From NCBI GenBank assembly GCA_965197545.1, contig CBDANJ010000007.1, positions 1,178,001 through 1,242,000 of the forward strand: a stretch of DNA of 64,000 bases, given 5' to 3'. The translations under genes were made by a program, and so were the position numbers. Numbering within the stretch: position 1 is the stretch's first letter; each line of letters begins with the position of its first letter. Source of the DNA: CATOSP01 sp965197545. GTDB lineage: Bacteria > Chloroflexota > Dehalococcoidia > Lucifugimonadales > UBA3495. A model generated the notes under the pieces. The model saw only the letters and a list, made by a program, of their open reading frames with translations. It had not been told where the DNA came from and searched no databases. This document shows, piece by piece, positions 42,172 to 49,755 of this stretch.

Positions 42172-43365
42172 GTGCGCGTAGCCTACATCCAGCCCATCGG
42201 CGGGGCCAGCGGGGATATGCTCCTGGCGGCGTTGCTCGACCTGGGGCTGACTATGGAAGTCCTGCGGGAAGACCTGGCGAAACTGCGTCTCTCCGGCTGG
42301 GATATCAGCGTCGCCCAGGAGACTCGCAAGGAAGTCCGGGGCACGAAGCTGGCCGTCCACGTGGCGGACCCGGCGCGCTACTCACCCCGGTGGCTCCTCG
42401 ATACCGTTCGGCGTAGCGGCCTACCGCAGCGGGCCAAGGACAGGTCCTGCCAAGTGCTGGAAAACTTGTGGAGAGCCGAAGCCCGCGTCCACGGGGAACC
42501 TGCAGAGTCGTTGGAACTTGAGGAACTGGGGAGCATCGACACCTTGGTGGACGTCGTGGGTTTCGTCACGGGGTTGGACCGGCTGGGAGTCGATAGCGTG
42601 TACGCGGCTCCCCTTGTGCTGGGCGCTTCGGAACCGCCCCGTTGGCAAGGCGGTTATTCCAACCCCGCCCCGGCGACTTTGGAGTTGGTGGCCATGGCTG
42701 GCGCGCCGGTTGCCGAGGACCGGGACATCTTCCAAGGGGCCGGGGAACTCACGACCCCCACGGGGGCCGCGCTGATGACTTCACTTGCCGAATTTCATCG
42801 TCCCGCCTTTTCGGTCGAGGACGTTGGGGTCGGACTGGGATCCAAGGACCCGGAGAACTTCCCCAACGTGGTGCGGGTCTGGCTTGGTGATGCCGCCTCC
42901 TCCGGGTTCGCGCCCCGGCAGGGAAACATCGTGCTTCTGGAAACGAACATGGACGATGTTACCGGCGTGGTGGTAGGGTACGCTCAAGAGCGTCTGTTCG
43001 ACCTTGGCGCCCTGGACGTTTGGTATTCGCCGATCCAGATGAAGAAAAACCGGCCCGGCGTAGTCCTTTCAGCGCTTATCCCCGCCGAGTTGGAAGAAGC
43101 CGCCTGCGAACTTGTGCTGCGGGAGACGCCTACCCTGGGAGTAAGGACCCGCCCGGTTGAGCGCTACGCCGCCGAACGTAGAAATGTGGCGATGGAGTCC
43201 ACCTTGGGAATGGTCTCGGTCAAGGTGAAGTACGTCGGTGGGAAGGCCATCGGGGCCGCGCCGGAGTATGAAGACTGCCGCCGCATCGCCGTCGAAAGGG
43301 ATATCCCGCTCCAGGAGGTGCATCGCAGGGTCTCGGAAGAGGCCGTGCGGTGCTTCCTCGACTAA
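42172..43365 (+). CDS. larC: Nickel-pincer cofactor biosynthesis protein LarC
   Basis: 397 residues from GTG 42172, 20 nt after the GTPase gene. LarC inserts nickel into the pyridinium bis-thiocarboxylate mononucleotide of lactate racemase and related enzymes. Typical Y-I-Q-P-I-G-G-A-S-G-D-M at the N-terminus, G-A-G-E-L-T-T-P-T-G-A-A near 180, L-E-T-N-M-D-D-V-T-G near 255-264, and Y-S-P-I-Q-M-K-K-N-R-P are present. It is one continuous frame, unlike lactobacilli where it needs a programmed frameshift. larB and larE are not in the window. Confidence 0.93.
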   Translation: MRVAYIQPIGGASGDMLLAALLDLGLTMEVLREDLAKLRLSGWDISVAQETRKEVRGTKLAVHVADPARYSPRWLLDTVRRSGLPQRAKDRSCQVLENLWRAEARVHGEPAESLELEELGSIDTLVDVVGFVTGLDRLGVDSVYAAPLVLGASEPPRWQGGYSNPAPATLELVAMAGAPVAEDRDIFQGAGELTTPTGAALMTSLAEFHRPAFSVEDVGVGLGSKDPENFPNVVRVWLGDAASSGFAPRQGNIVLLETNMDDVTGVVVGYAQERLFDLGALDVWYSPIQMKKNRPGVVLSALIPAELEEAACELVLRETPTLGVRTRPVERYAAERRNVAMESTLGMVSVKVKYVGGKAIGAAPEYEDCRRIAVERDIPLQEVHRRVSEEAVRCFLD

Positions 43366-43412
43366 ACCCGCCTGCCGGTCCGAACCCCTGACCCAAACTT
43401 GGTCCGGCTGAG

Positions 43413-44132
43413 TCACTCTCGACGACGGCGGCGCTTGCCAGACCTCCCCGGCAACCCCGGAAAATCCGCTTCCTCTAGGACCCATTCCACGCGGCGGGAC
43501 AGGGCCGAGGCCTCCTCGGGAAGAAGCAAGTCCAGCAACTCTTGAATTCGGCCATTTGGGCGGCGGAGTTGCTTCTGAAACCTGCGAAGCGTTGACAGAT
43601 GCTCTTTCGGGATGGGTTCTCCCGAGAAGTCCCAAATCACGGTGCGAATCTTGAGGTCCGAATGGAATGTCAGGCCGTGGTCGATGCTCCAGAGCTTGCC
43701 GTCCTCACCCATAATCAGGTGATTGGCCTTGCGGTCTGTGCTGTTGGCTACCAGGTCGAAGCACGCAATTGCCTGAAGCTGAGGTCCGGCCTCTTCCTGC
43801 AAACTGTAGTAGTTCTGCCGGGGGTCGTGTTCGATAAATTGTTGGACAGAGCCAATACCGTAGGGGCCGTCCCGGATGATTGTGTAGGGAATGAAATCCC
43901 AACCCAGGACCTGGCTCAGAAGGTACGCGGCGTACTCCCGCTTATAGAGGGTCCCGCTTGGGAAGTCCCAGAGGGGAGCCTCTCCGTCCCTGGGTTTGTA
44001 AATCGCCAGGCCGGTGCGCCCATCCAGTTGTAGTTGGGACAGAAATGTGTAGTTGGAACCCGATGGGGTGAGCTGACAACTGACGATCTCGCCTTGTCTA
44101 ATCAACTCGACAGTGGATGGGTCGACTATCAC
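43413..44132 (-). CDS. SCO1664-family protein (PI3/4-kinase-like fold)
   Basis: 239 residues from a GTG start with AAGGGTAA before it. Family segments are L-A-I-Y-K-P-R-D-G-E-x-P-L-W-D-F-P near 43-59, E-Y-A-A-Y-L-L-S, V-Q-Q-F-I-E-H, D-L-V-A-N-S-T-D-R-K-A-N-H and S-I-D-H-G-L-T-F. The D-R-K-x-N-H and D-H-G pairs look like a kinase-type catalytic and metal site. The fold is distantly like phosphatidylinositol kinases. The C-terminus is Arg-rich. Its neighbour is DUF3090, a pairing also known from actinobacteria; function unknown. Confidence 0.87.
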   Translation of the reverse strand: MIVDPSTVELIRQGEIVSCQLTPSGSNYTFLSQLQLDGRTGLAIYKPRDGEAPLWDFPSGTLYKREYAAYLLSQVLGWDFIPYTIIRDGPYGIGSVQQFIEHDPRQNYYSLQEEAGPQLQAIACFDLVANSTDRKANHLIMGEDGKLWSIDHGLTFHSDLKIRTVIWDFSGEPIPKEHLSTLRRFQKQLRRPNGRIQELLDLLLPEEASALSRRVEWVLEEADFPGLPGRSGKRRRRRE

Positions 44133-44162
44133 GGGTTACCCTTGTAGCTTCTTGGGCGTTGG

Positions 44163-44693
44163 TCAGCCCGTCTCTAGGACTGCATGGCCGTTTGCCCGGG
44201 GACAGTTGTGGCCGTCGGGATTGATCGGCTGCCCACACAGGATACAGCGAGGACGGCCCGCGGCGCAGATTCGAAGGGCTTCCTGGGACAACGTCTCCGC
44301 CTGGGGCACGTCGATCCAGAATCCGACAGACTCAGGTTCCTTGTCTCCCTCCTGCTCCTCTATCTCGTAGGCCAGAAGGCGGAAGGAATTGGACTCTTGG
44401 TCGTGGCTCAACAAGACCTGACCGGCCTTGAAGTCCAGGGATACCCCCTGCCCCGAGGCGCGTGACTCCCGGCGTCGGCCTTCGCGGCCTTTATCTTCCT
44501 CGGAGAGGGATTGGACTACCTCTTGGAGGTAGATTCCCAGTTGAAATAACTGTTCTTTTTCCAGCCAAAGTGTACAGCGGGCGTCTCCTGATTCGAATAT
44601 CAGGTTGAAAGTCCGCTGTCCGGGTTGTCCGAAAGTCTTCGGCTCGATGAAGGAAAGGGACCCAAGTTGGTATTTTACGTCTCGTGGCTCCAT
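44163..44693 (-). CDS. DUF3090 family protein
   Basis: 176 residues from ATG 44693 (ATG 44705 is another option). Family marks are the N-terminal F-I-E-P-K-T-F-G-Q-P-G-Q-R-T-F, L-W-L-E-K-E-Q-L near 45-52, and the late C-x2-C-G-Q-P-x3-D-G-H-x-C-P-R-A-N-G-H, a zinc-ribbon-like tail. It lies 30 nt before the SCO1664-family gene, and the two are conserved partners. No biochemical role is known to me. Confidence 0.88.
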   Translation of the reverse strand: MEPRDVKYQLGSLSFIEPKTFGQPGQRTFNLIFESGDARCTLWLEKEQLFQLGIYLQEVVQSLSEEDKGREGRRRESRASGQGVSLDFKAGQVLLSHDQESNSFRLLAYEIEEQEGDKEPESVGFWIDVPQAETLSQEALRICAAGRPRCILCGQPINPDGHNCPRANGHAVLETG

Positions 44694-44743
44694 GCCACTA
44701 ATCATAGCCGCCGGAAAAGGGAGTGGCAAGGGAAAGAGTCAGG

Positions 44744-46261
44744 TTAGTTGCGGGAGCGGTACTGCAACGCTTCCGCGAGATGCGCGACGCTGATGTCATT
44801 AGCGCAGTCGAGGTCCGCGATAGTCCGGGACACCTTCAGGATCCTATGGAAGGCGCGTGCGGAGAGGTGGAGCCGTTGGGTTGCAGTCTGCAGGAGGTTT
44901 CTTGCCGGATCGTCCAACGGACACGACTTCCAAACTTCCGCCGGACCCATGTCGGCGTTACACAACATTGGTGTCCCATCGAAGCGGTCGCGCTGGGCGT
45001 CTCGGGCACGCTGGACCCTGGCCCTGGCGGAGGAGGAGTCTTCCGCTGGTTCCGTGTCCACTAACTTTTCGTACTCAACCGGCGGGACCTCGACGAACAC
45101 ATCGATCCTGTCCAATAGCGGTCCGCTGACTTTCTTCTGATATCGGACGACCGCCGAGGGAGCGCAGATGCATTCCTTGTTTGGGTCGGTGTGATAACCG
45201 CAAGGGCAGGGGTTCATGGCCGCCACGAACATGAAGCTGGCGGGGTAAGTCACTGTCCCCGCCACCCGGCTGATTGTAACCACCTTGTCCTCCAAGGGCT
45301 GCCTCAAAGACTCGAGGGCTGTGTGGCTAAACTCGGGAAGCTCGTCCAGGAACAGGACTCCCCGGTGGCTCATTGTAATCTCGCCGGGGCGCAGGTTGCG
45401 GCCTCCGCCTACGAGGCCAGCGTTGGATATGGTGTAGTGGGGGGAGCGGAAGGGGCGGCGGTTCATTAGTGGGCTGTCCGAGGGAAGGTCGCCGCTAACG
45501 CTGTAAATCTTGGTGACTTCCAGGGCTTCCGGCGGGGTCATGGGTGGAAGGATCGACGGCACGCACCTTGCAAGTAGGGTCTTTCCGCTGCCAGGAGGTC
45601 CGTTGAGCAGCAAGTTGTGGAACCCAGCAGCCGCTACTTCCAGTGCGCGTTTAGCGTGTTCCTGTCCCTTGACGTCAGCTAGGTTCATTCCGTCGACGGG
45701 GCCGGAACAGGGTGGAACGGCAATCCCATGGCAGGCGATTGGCGTGATTGGAGATTCACCCCGGAAATGGGCTATGAGGGACAAGAGGTTGTCGACGGGA
45801 AATACGGTGACACCATCGACTAAAGCAGCTTCTGCCGCGTCCGTCGCTGGTACGTACACAGTGGAATATCCCTGGTCCCGCGCTACCGACACCATCGCGA
45901 GAATTCCGGTGGTGTGGCGAAGGCTGCCGTCTAAGGACAGCTCTCCCAAGAAAATCGCCTTTGCGTCCAGCAACTCGAGCTGTCCGGTGCAAAGCAGAAT
46001 GCCGACGGCGATAGAGAGGTCGTAGGATGGGCCTGCCTTTTTCAGGTCTGCGGGGGCGAGGTTGACCGTGATGCGCTTTAGGGGAAACTCGAAACCGCTG
46101 TTGCGCAGCGCCGGACGGACTCTTTCCCTGGCCTCTTGGACCGCAGTGTCCGGAAGCCCAACGATGTTAAAGGCGGGAAGACCCGGGGAGATGTCAATTT
46201 CTACTTCTACGATGTACCCATCGAGTCCGAGCACAGCGCAGGTCTGAGCGGATGCCCACAC
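44744..46261 (-). CDS. YifB/ComM-family Mg-chelatase-like AAA+ ATPase
   Basis: 505 residues from GTG 46261 with TAGGAG 9 nt upstream, matching the family N-terminus. An N-terminal Lon-like domain (G-L-P-A-F-N-I-V-G-L-P-D-T-A-V-Q-E) precedes an AAA+ domain with Walker A G-P-P-G-S-G-K-T and Walker B L-F-L-D-E-L-P-E-F. A C-terminal Mg-chelatase-like domain ends the protein. Four cysteines in C-P-C-G-Y-H-x7-C-x-C could bind zinc. ComM helicases aid branch migration in transformation; whether this lineage is competent is unknown. Confidence 0.93.
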   Translation of the reverse strand: MWASAQTCAVLGLDGYIVEVEIDISPGLPAFNIVGLPDTAVQEARERVRPALRNSGFEFPLKRITVNLAPADLKKAGPSYDLSIAVGILLCTGQLELLDAKAIFLGELSLDGSLRHTTGILAMVSVARDQGYSTVYVPATDAAEAALVDGVTVFPVDNLLSLIAHFRGESPITPIACHGIAVPPCSGPVDGMNLADVKGQEHAKRALEVAAAGFHNLLLNGPPGSGKTLLARCVPSILPPMTPPEALEVTKIYSVSGDLPSDSPLMNRRPFRSPHYTISNAGLVGGGRNLRPGEITMSHRGVLFLDELPEFSHTALESLRQPLEDKVVTISRVAGTVTYPASFMFVAAMNPCPCGYHTDPNKECICAPSAVVRYQKKVSGPLLDRIDVFVEVPPVEYEKLVDTEPAEDSSSARARVQRARDAQRDRFDGTPMLCNADMGPAEVWKSCPLDDPARNLLQTATQRLHLSARAFHRILKVSRTIADLDCANDISVAHLAEALQYRSRN

Positions 46262-46427
46262 GTCAATTGCTCCTAGGAAACGTCTATCCAGGACTGGTGC
46301 ATAATACCCCACACAACCACCGGCTCAAGCTTGTCCCAGTTAGAAGGAGCGTCCGAGTCAGGGCCAAAGATGCCGGAGAGGAGACTGGGCTTGCCACCAC
46401 TATAAGGCAAGCCGCGACGATAATCTA

Positions 46428-47243
46428 TCAGCTATCGACAGTAATTTGCCGCAGGTCGAAGGCAGAGGAGATGGGTCCCTGGAAGTGTTGCCGTGCTTCG
46501 TCAATGAGGGGTTGGGTGTCTTCGTGAAAAGGGTTGGTGATGTGGGTAATTACCAGTTCATCGACCCCCGCCTGAGCCGCAACCCGGGCCGCATCGCCTG
46601 CGGTGGCATGGGCTGCTGCGACTGCGAGGCCGTGGTCTTGGTCTAGCGAATAGGCCTCATGAATTAACATGCGGGCTCCCCGGCCAACCTTGGTGATCGT
46701 AGGGTTATACCGCGTGTCACCGGAGAAGACTACCTTCACCCCGTCGCTTTCGACTACCCACCCGACCGCTCCCGGGATATGGTCGGCGGGGAAGCAGTAG
46801 GCGAAGGTAGTTGGTCCGAACTGGGTCCGTTCTCCGTCCCTGACGGCTTCCCACCGCATGACCAGGTGGCCTTCGGCGTTCATCGCTCCACGGCGGTCCA
46901 CCGTGAGTCCAGGGGAGAGAATCCGGCACACCCCTTCGGCATGTTCCAGCACCTCGCCGGGCCCGTAAACCGCCAGAGGAGGCCCCCCGGCCAGGGACCG
47001 CGTGTGGACCAACTGTACCGATGGCAATCCGGACATGTGGTCGGCGTGGTGGTGGGAGAGCAAAACGTAGTGATACTCCGCGACGGACATCCCTAGTTCA
47101 TTCAGGCCGCGGGTAACGGTGTTGCCAGAACTGGCGTCCAGCAGCAGCTTTGTACCGTCGGGACAATCAATTGCGATTGCTGTGTGGCCCCGGTGGATGG
47201 AACCTCCCGCGCCCGTTCCGAGAAAGGATATGCCGAGGCTCAT
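46428..47243 (-). CDS. MBL-fold hydrolase, RNase Z-like
   Basis: 271 residues from ATG 47243. Metallo-beta-lactamase metal motif S-H-H-H-A-D-H-M-S-G-L-P near 62-73, then G-D-T-R near 173 and I-H-E-A near 190, with late I-T-H-I. The layout matches the RNase Z / arylsulfatase-like branch, which processes tRNA 3' ends or hydrolyses small esters. No exosite arm is evident, so a true tRNase Z role is uncertain. It overlaps the translin gene stop by 4 nt (ATGA). Confidence 0.88.
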   Translation of the reverse strand: MSLGISFLGTGAGGSIHRGHTAIAIDCPDGTKLLLDASSGNTVTRGLNELGMSVAEYHYVLLSHHHADHMSGLPSVQLVHTRSLAGGPPLAVYGPGEVLEHAEGVCRILSPGLTVDRRGAMNAEGHLVMRWEAVRDGERTQFGPTTFAYCFPADHIPGAVGWVVESDGVKVVFSGDTRYNPTITKVGRGARMLIHEAYSLDQDHGLAVAAAHATAGDAARVAAQAGVDELVITHITNPFHEDTQPLIDEARQHFQGPISSAFDLRQITVDS

Positions 47244-47881
47244 CGGCCCTTCTCCCACTCTGCCATTTGCTGCTCCAGGCGGTGTTGCCGCAGAGCCATG
47301 GTCAAGTCTCCCCTGGTCCTTTCCAACACACCGCGCATCTGGTCGGTGTTGCGGCGCAGACCGCCGGTCACTCCCTCGGGGAAGTCCACCGTCACCAGCA
47401 CGCTGTAAATCTCGTCCATGACCTCCATAAGCTCCTGGCAGCGGTGGAAGGAGTCACGCCGCAGCGTATCCAGGATGTAACGCCGGATCTCGCCGATGGT
47501 CTCAGCCATTCCGTTCAGATATGCGGAAGCATCCAAGGCGAGGTCGTCGGACCGGGGAATCGGGTCGCCGGAAATCACGGCAAGAGTGATGTTGGCTTCC
47601 GCGTATTCCTTGCGCGCGTCGGAGAGGAAACCGGCGAAGTATATCTCCGGGCTTTCGTCACGGATGGGAGCGGTATCTTCAAGCCGCTCACGTGCCAGCC
47701 CGATCAGGCGGAGGGCTTCTGCGAAGTCTTCACGGTGGACAGCCCTGATGGCGTTGGCGGAGAAGCGCACTACTTCTCTGGAAACGGCTAGACCCCGCTC
47801 TCTGGCGTGATTTCTCTCGGTGAGGCGTTCTATGGCCTCTACACCGATATTGTTCAATTCGGAGCTGTAGGGTGAAGGCAT
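47240..47881 (-). CDS. Translin-family protein
   Basis: 213 residues, all-helical. Translin marks are K-E-Y-A-E-A-N near 96-102, Y-L-N-G-M-A-E-T-I-G-E-I-R-R-Y near 123-137, M-D-E-I-Y-S-V-L near 156-163, and the C-terminal L-R-R-N-T-D-Q-M-R-G-V-L-E-R-T-R-G-D-L-T. Translin octamers bind single-stranded RNA/DNA, and with TRAX-like subunits they cut tRNA or RNA. The acidic E-x-x-E of catalytic TRAX is only partly present. It lies between thiE and an RNase Z-like gene, overlapping the latter, so an RNA-processing link is plausible. Confidence 0.82.
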   Translation of the reverse strand: MPSPYSSELNNIGVEAIERLTERNHARERGLAVSREVVRFSANAIRAVHREDFAEALRLIGLARERLEDTAPIRDESPEIYFAGFLSDARKEYAEANITLAVISGDPIPRSDDLALDASAYLNGMAETIGEIRRYILDTLRRDSFHRCQELMEVMDEIYSVLVTVDFPEGVTGGLRRNTDQMRGVLERTRGDLTMALRQHRLEQQMAEWEKGR

Positions 47882-48856
47882 TTAGACCCTGCCTCCGGCG
47901 GCCCGGATGGCTTCCACCAGTTGGCTGGCGGCGGCTTCCGGTTCAGGAGCCGAACCGACGGCGGCGGTGACGCAGATTGCGTCGGCGCCAGCTTCAACCA
48001 CCGGGGCCGCGTTTTCGGCGTTTATGCCCCCGATGGCCACCAGCGGGACACTGGTTGCGGCCCTGGCCCGGACGAGCGGTTCGATCCCCTGGGGACCCCG
48101 TCCCCCGCCCTTGGTAGTAGAGGCGTAGATCGCGCCGAAGGCTACGTGGTCGGCCCCCATTTCCTGGGACTCGATCAGCAGGTCGATTTCCCGATTGGAC
48201 CGGCCCAATATTTGGTGGGGGGCCAGCAACTTTCGCACTTCGGCCACGGGCATGTCTGTCTGACCAACGTGGACACCGCCTGATACGACGGTTGCAGCCA
48301 AGTCAACGTGGTCGTTGACGATAAGCAATACGCCGTTCTCTTCACAAAGCTGTTGCAGAGAGGCCGCCAGAGGCAAAATCTGTCCCTTGTCCCTGAGCTT
48401 GTCCCGGAGTTGCAACATAGCGGCCCCGCCCCTCACGGCGGCCCTGGCGATCTCCAGGGGCTCCCTGCCACCGGTTACCTCGGGGTCGATAATGACGTAA
48501 AGACCGCGTATCTTGTCTGCCTGTTGCCGCCGCAGGTCGGCTCCGATTGCGGCGGATAGGTCGTCTAGAGATCCGTCCAGCGCGGCGTCCACCTGGGAAT
48601 TGGGCAAGCCCTGCCCACCCGGTCTCCGGATCGCGGCCAGCAGCCCCTTGGCCGTTTCGATCAGCGTAAGGGCGTCGTTTAGCGTCAGCGCCGCCGTTGC
48701 GGGTGGGTCCTCGCCCGGCATGGCGGCCGCAAGTTCCCGTAGTTTGGTGAGCGGAATGGAAGTTAGCTCCCGTTCCGGGCATCCGCCGGACAGGGAGCGC
48801 AGGCAATGAATTAAAGATGTGTAGAAGGACCGGTCTGGATCTTGGGCTTGTGTCAT
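47882..48856 (-). CDS. thiE: Thiamine-phosphate synthase with N-terminal helical extension
   Basis: 324 residues. The catalytic barrel starts near 117 (R-G-L-Y-V-I-I-D-P). It joins the thiazole and pyrimidine phosphates to thiamine monophosphate. Motifs are Q-L-R-D-K at 149-153, L-I-V-N-D-H near 178, H-V-G-Q-T-D near 197, G-A-I-Y-A-S-T-T-K near 245, and A-I-G-G-I. The first ~115 residues are an extra helical domain of no family I recognise. Its stop is immediately followed by the translin start. thiL lies 43 kb away. Confidence 0.93.
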   Translation of the reverse strand: MTQAQDPDRSFYTSLIHCLRSLSGGCPERELTSIPLTKLRELAAAMPGEDPPATAALTLNDALTLIETAKGLLAAIRRPGGQGLPNSQVDAALDGSLDDLSAAIGADLRRQQADKIRGLYVIIDPEVTGGREPLEIARAAVRGGAAMLQLRDKLRDKGQILPLAASLQQLCEENGVLLIVNDHVDLAATVVSGGVHVGQTDMPVAEVRKLLAPHQILGRSNREIDLLIESQEMGADHVAFGAIYASTTKGGGRGPQGIEPLVRARAATSVPLVAIGGINAENAAPVVEAGADAICVTAAVGSAPEPEAAASQLVEAIRAAGGRV

Positions 48857-49119
48857 ATATCCATTCCCTTGGGCAGTTTACCGTCTCTGGCTGAGTCGAT
48901 GGTTTCGCGCACACTTTCCGGCACGTCGAGGCCATGGCGTGAAAAGCTCTCTTCCACGTTTCTACCTATGTTGCGGGGACCGCGGTAGTATTCCAGTCCC
49001 GTGGACTCCGAGCCGTAGGACGACCCTCCCATCGGCCCGCCGCTTCCTCGACCCATGGCGAAGGACGACATCTGCCGCTGAATGTTGGCGCTCCGGCAAA
49101 GGCCGCAGATGGGCGTCAA
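48853..49119 (-). CDS. Small Gly/Ser-rich protein upstream of thiE, unknown
   Basis: 88 residues from a TTG start that is not well supported; it ends in a 4-nt overlap with thiE. C-G-L-C (Cys5, Cys8) lies at the N-terminus, then a Gly/Ser-rich linker (25-40). A C-terminal segment has R-N-V-E-E-S-F-S-R-H-G-L-D-V-P-E-S-V. The overlap with thiE and the coding-like C-terminus favour a real gene. No family assigned. Confidence 0.55.
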   Translation of the reverse strand: MTPICGLCRSANIQRQMSSFAMGRGSGGPMGGSSYGSESTGLEYYRGPRNIGRNVEESFSRHGLDVPESVRETIDSARDGKLPKGMDI

Positions 49120-49233
49120 CGCATCACCGATAGCCCGGAGGAAGAAGGAGGTTACCTTGCCGCAGTCTGGCGCCGGTACTCGTAAATCGGCATCCTCTAT
49201 TGCGTCCCCTGTGGTGTCAGGTAGGAGCGGGGG

Positions 49234-49551
49234 TCATGGGTCGCTGGTCAATTCCTTGCGCATCTGGTTGAAGTCGGAAGTGACTTCCCCGCCCATCTCC
49301 TGTTTGATGCGCCCCATGAATCGGTCCAGGTCTTGGGGAGAATCTTCATTTACGTCGTTCAGGGTCTCGCCGCTGGGCGCCCAGTTGAGACTGTCGCCCC
49401 AGGAGCGGTGAAACGCAAACCCGGAGATGAGCTTGGTCAACTCACCGCCGCCACAACTCCGGCACGCGGGTTCTGAACTGGTCTTCCAGCTATATGTTAA
49501 AACGGATGTGACCCTATTACAGTCCTTGCACCGGTAATCGTATACAGGCAT
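49234..49551 (-). CDS. FmdB-family zinc-ribbon protein
   Basis: 105 residues from ATG 49551. N-terminal FmdB/putative regulatory zinc ribbon: M-P-V-Y-D-Y-R-C (Cys8) and Cys11, then C30-x2-C33 and G-G-G-E-L-T-K-L-I-S-G-F-A-F. The tail (45-105) is charged and probably helical, ending D-F-N-Q-M-R-K-E-L. FmdB-like proteins are small zinc ribbons of unclear role. It is divergent from polA, 204 nt away. Confidence 0.9.
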   Translation of the reverse strand: MPVYDYRCKDCNRVTSVLTYSWKTSSEPACRSCGGGELTKLISGFAFHRSWGDSLNWAPSGETLNDVNEDSPQDLDRFMGRIKQEMGGEVTSDFNQMRKELTSDP

Positions 49552-49692
49552 TGGCCCTGTTCTCCCAGTCCGAGGTGGGCTTCCCAGGTTGGTAGCCATT
49601 GTAGCACGACGGCCGGATAAGCCGCAGTCTCGAATACGGTGGACCGGGCCGTGAGGTGTCACCCCTTCACAGATTCGAAGGTTAGCCGGGTG

Positions 49693-49698
49693 TATAAT
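49693..49698 (+). promoter_or_regulatory. Probable -10 box of polA
   Basis: TATAAT with no good -35. Predicted start is near 49705, giving a leader of about 50 nt to the polA ATG at 49756. Confidence 0.45.
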
Positions 49699-49755
49699 GC
49701 TGCGCAAAGATTATGGCGGCCTGGTCTCCCATCCGCCCCGCCGCAGAGGTGCCAA

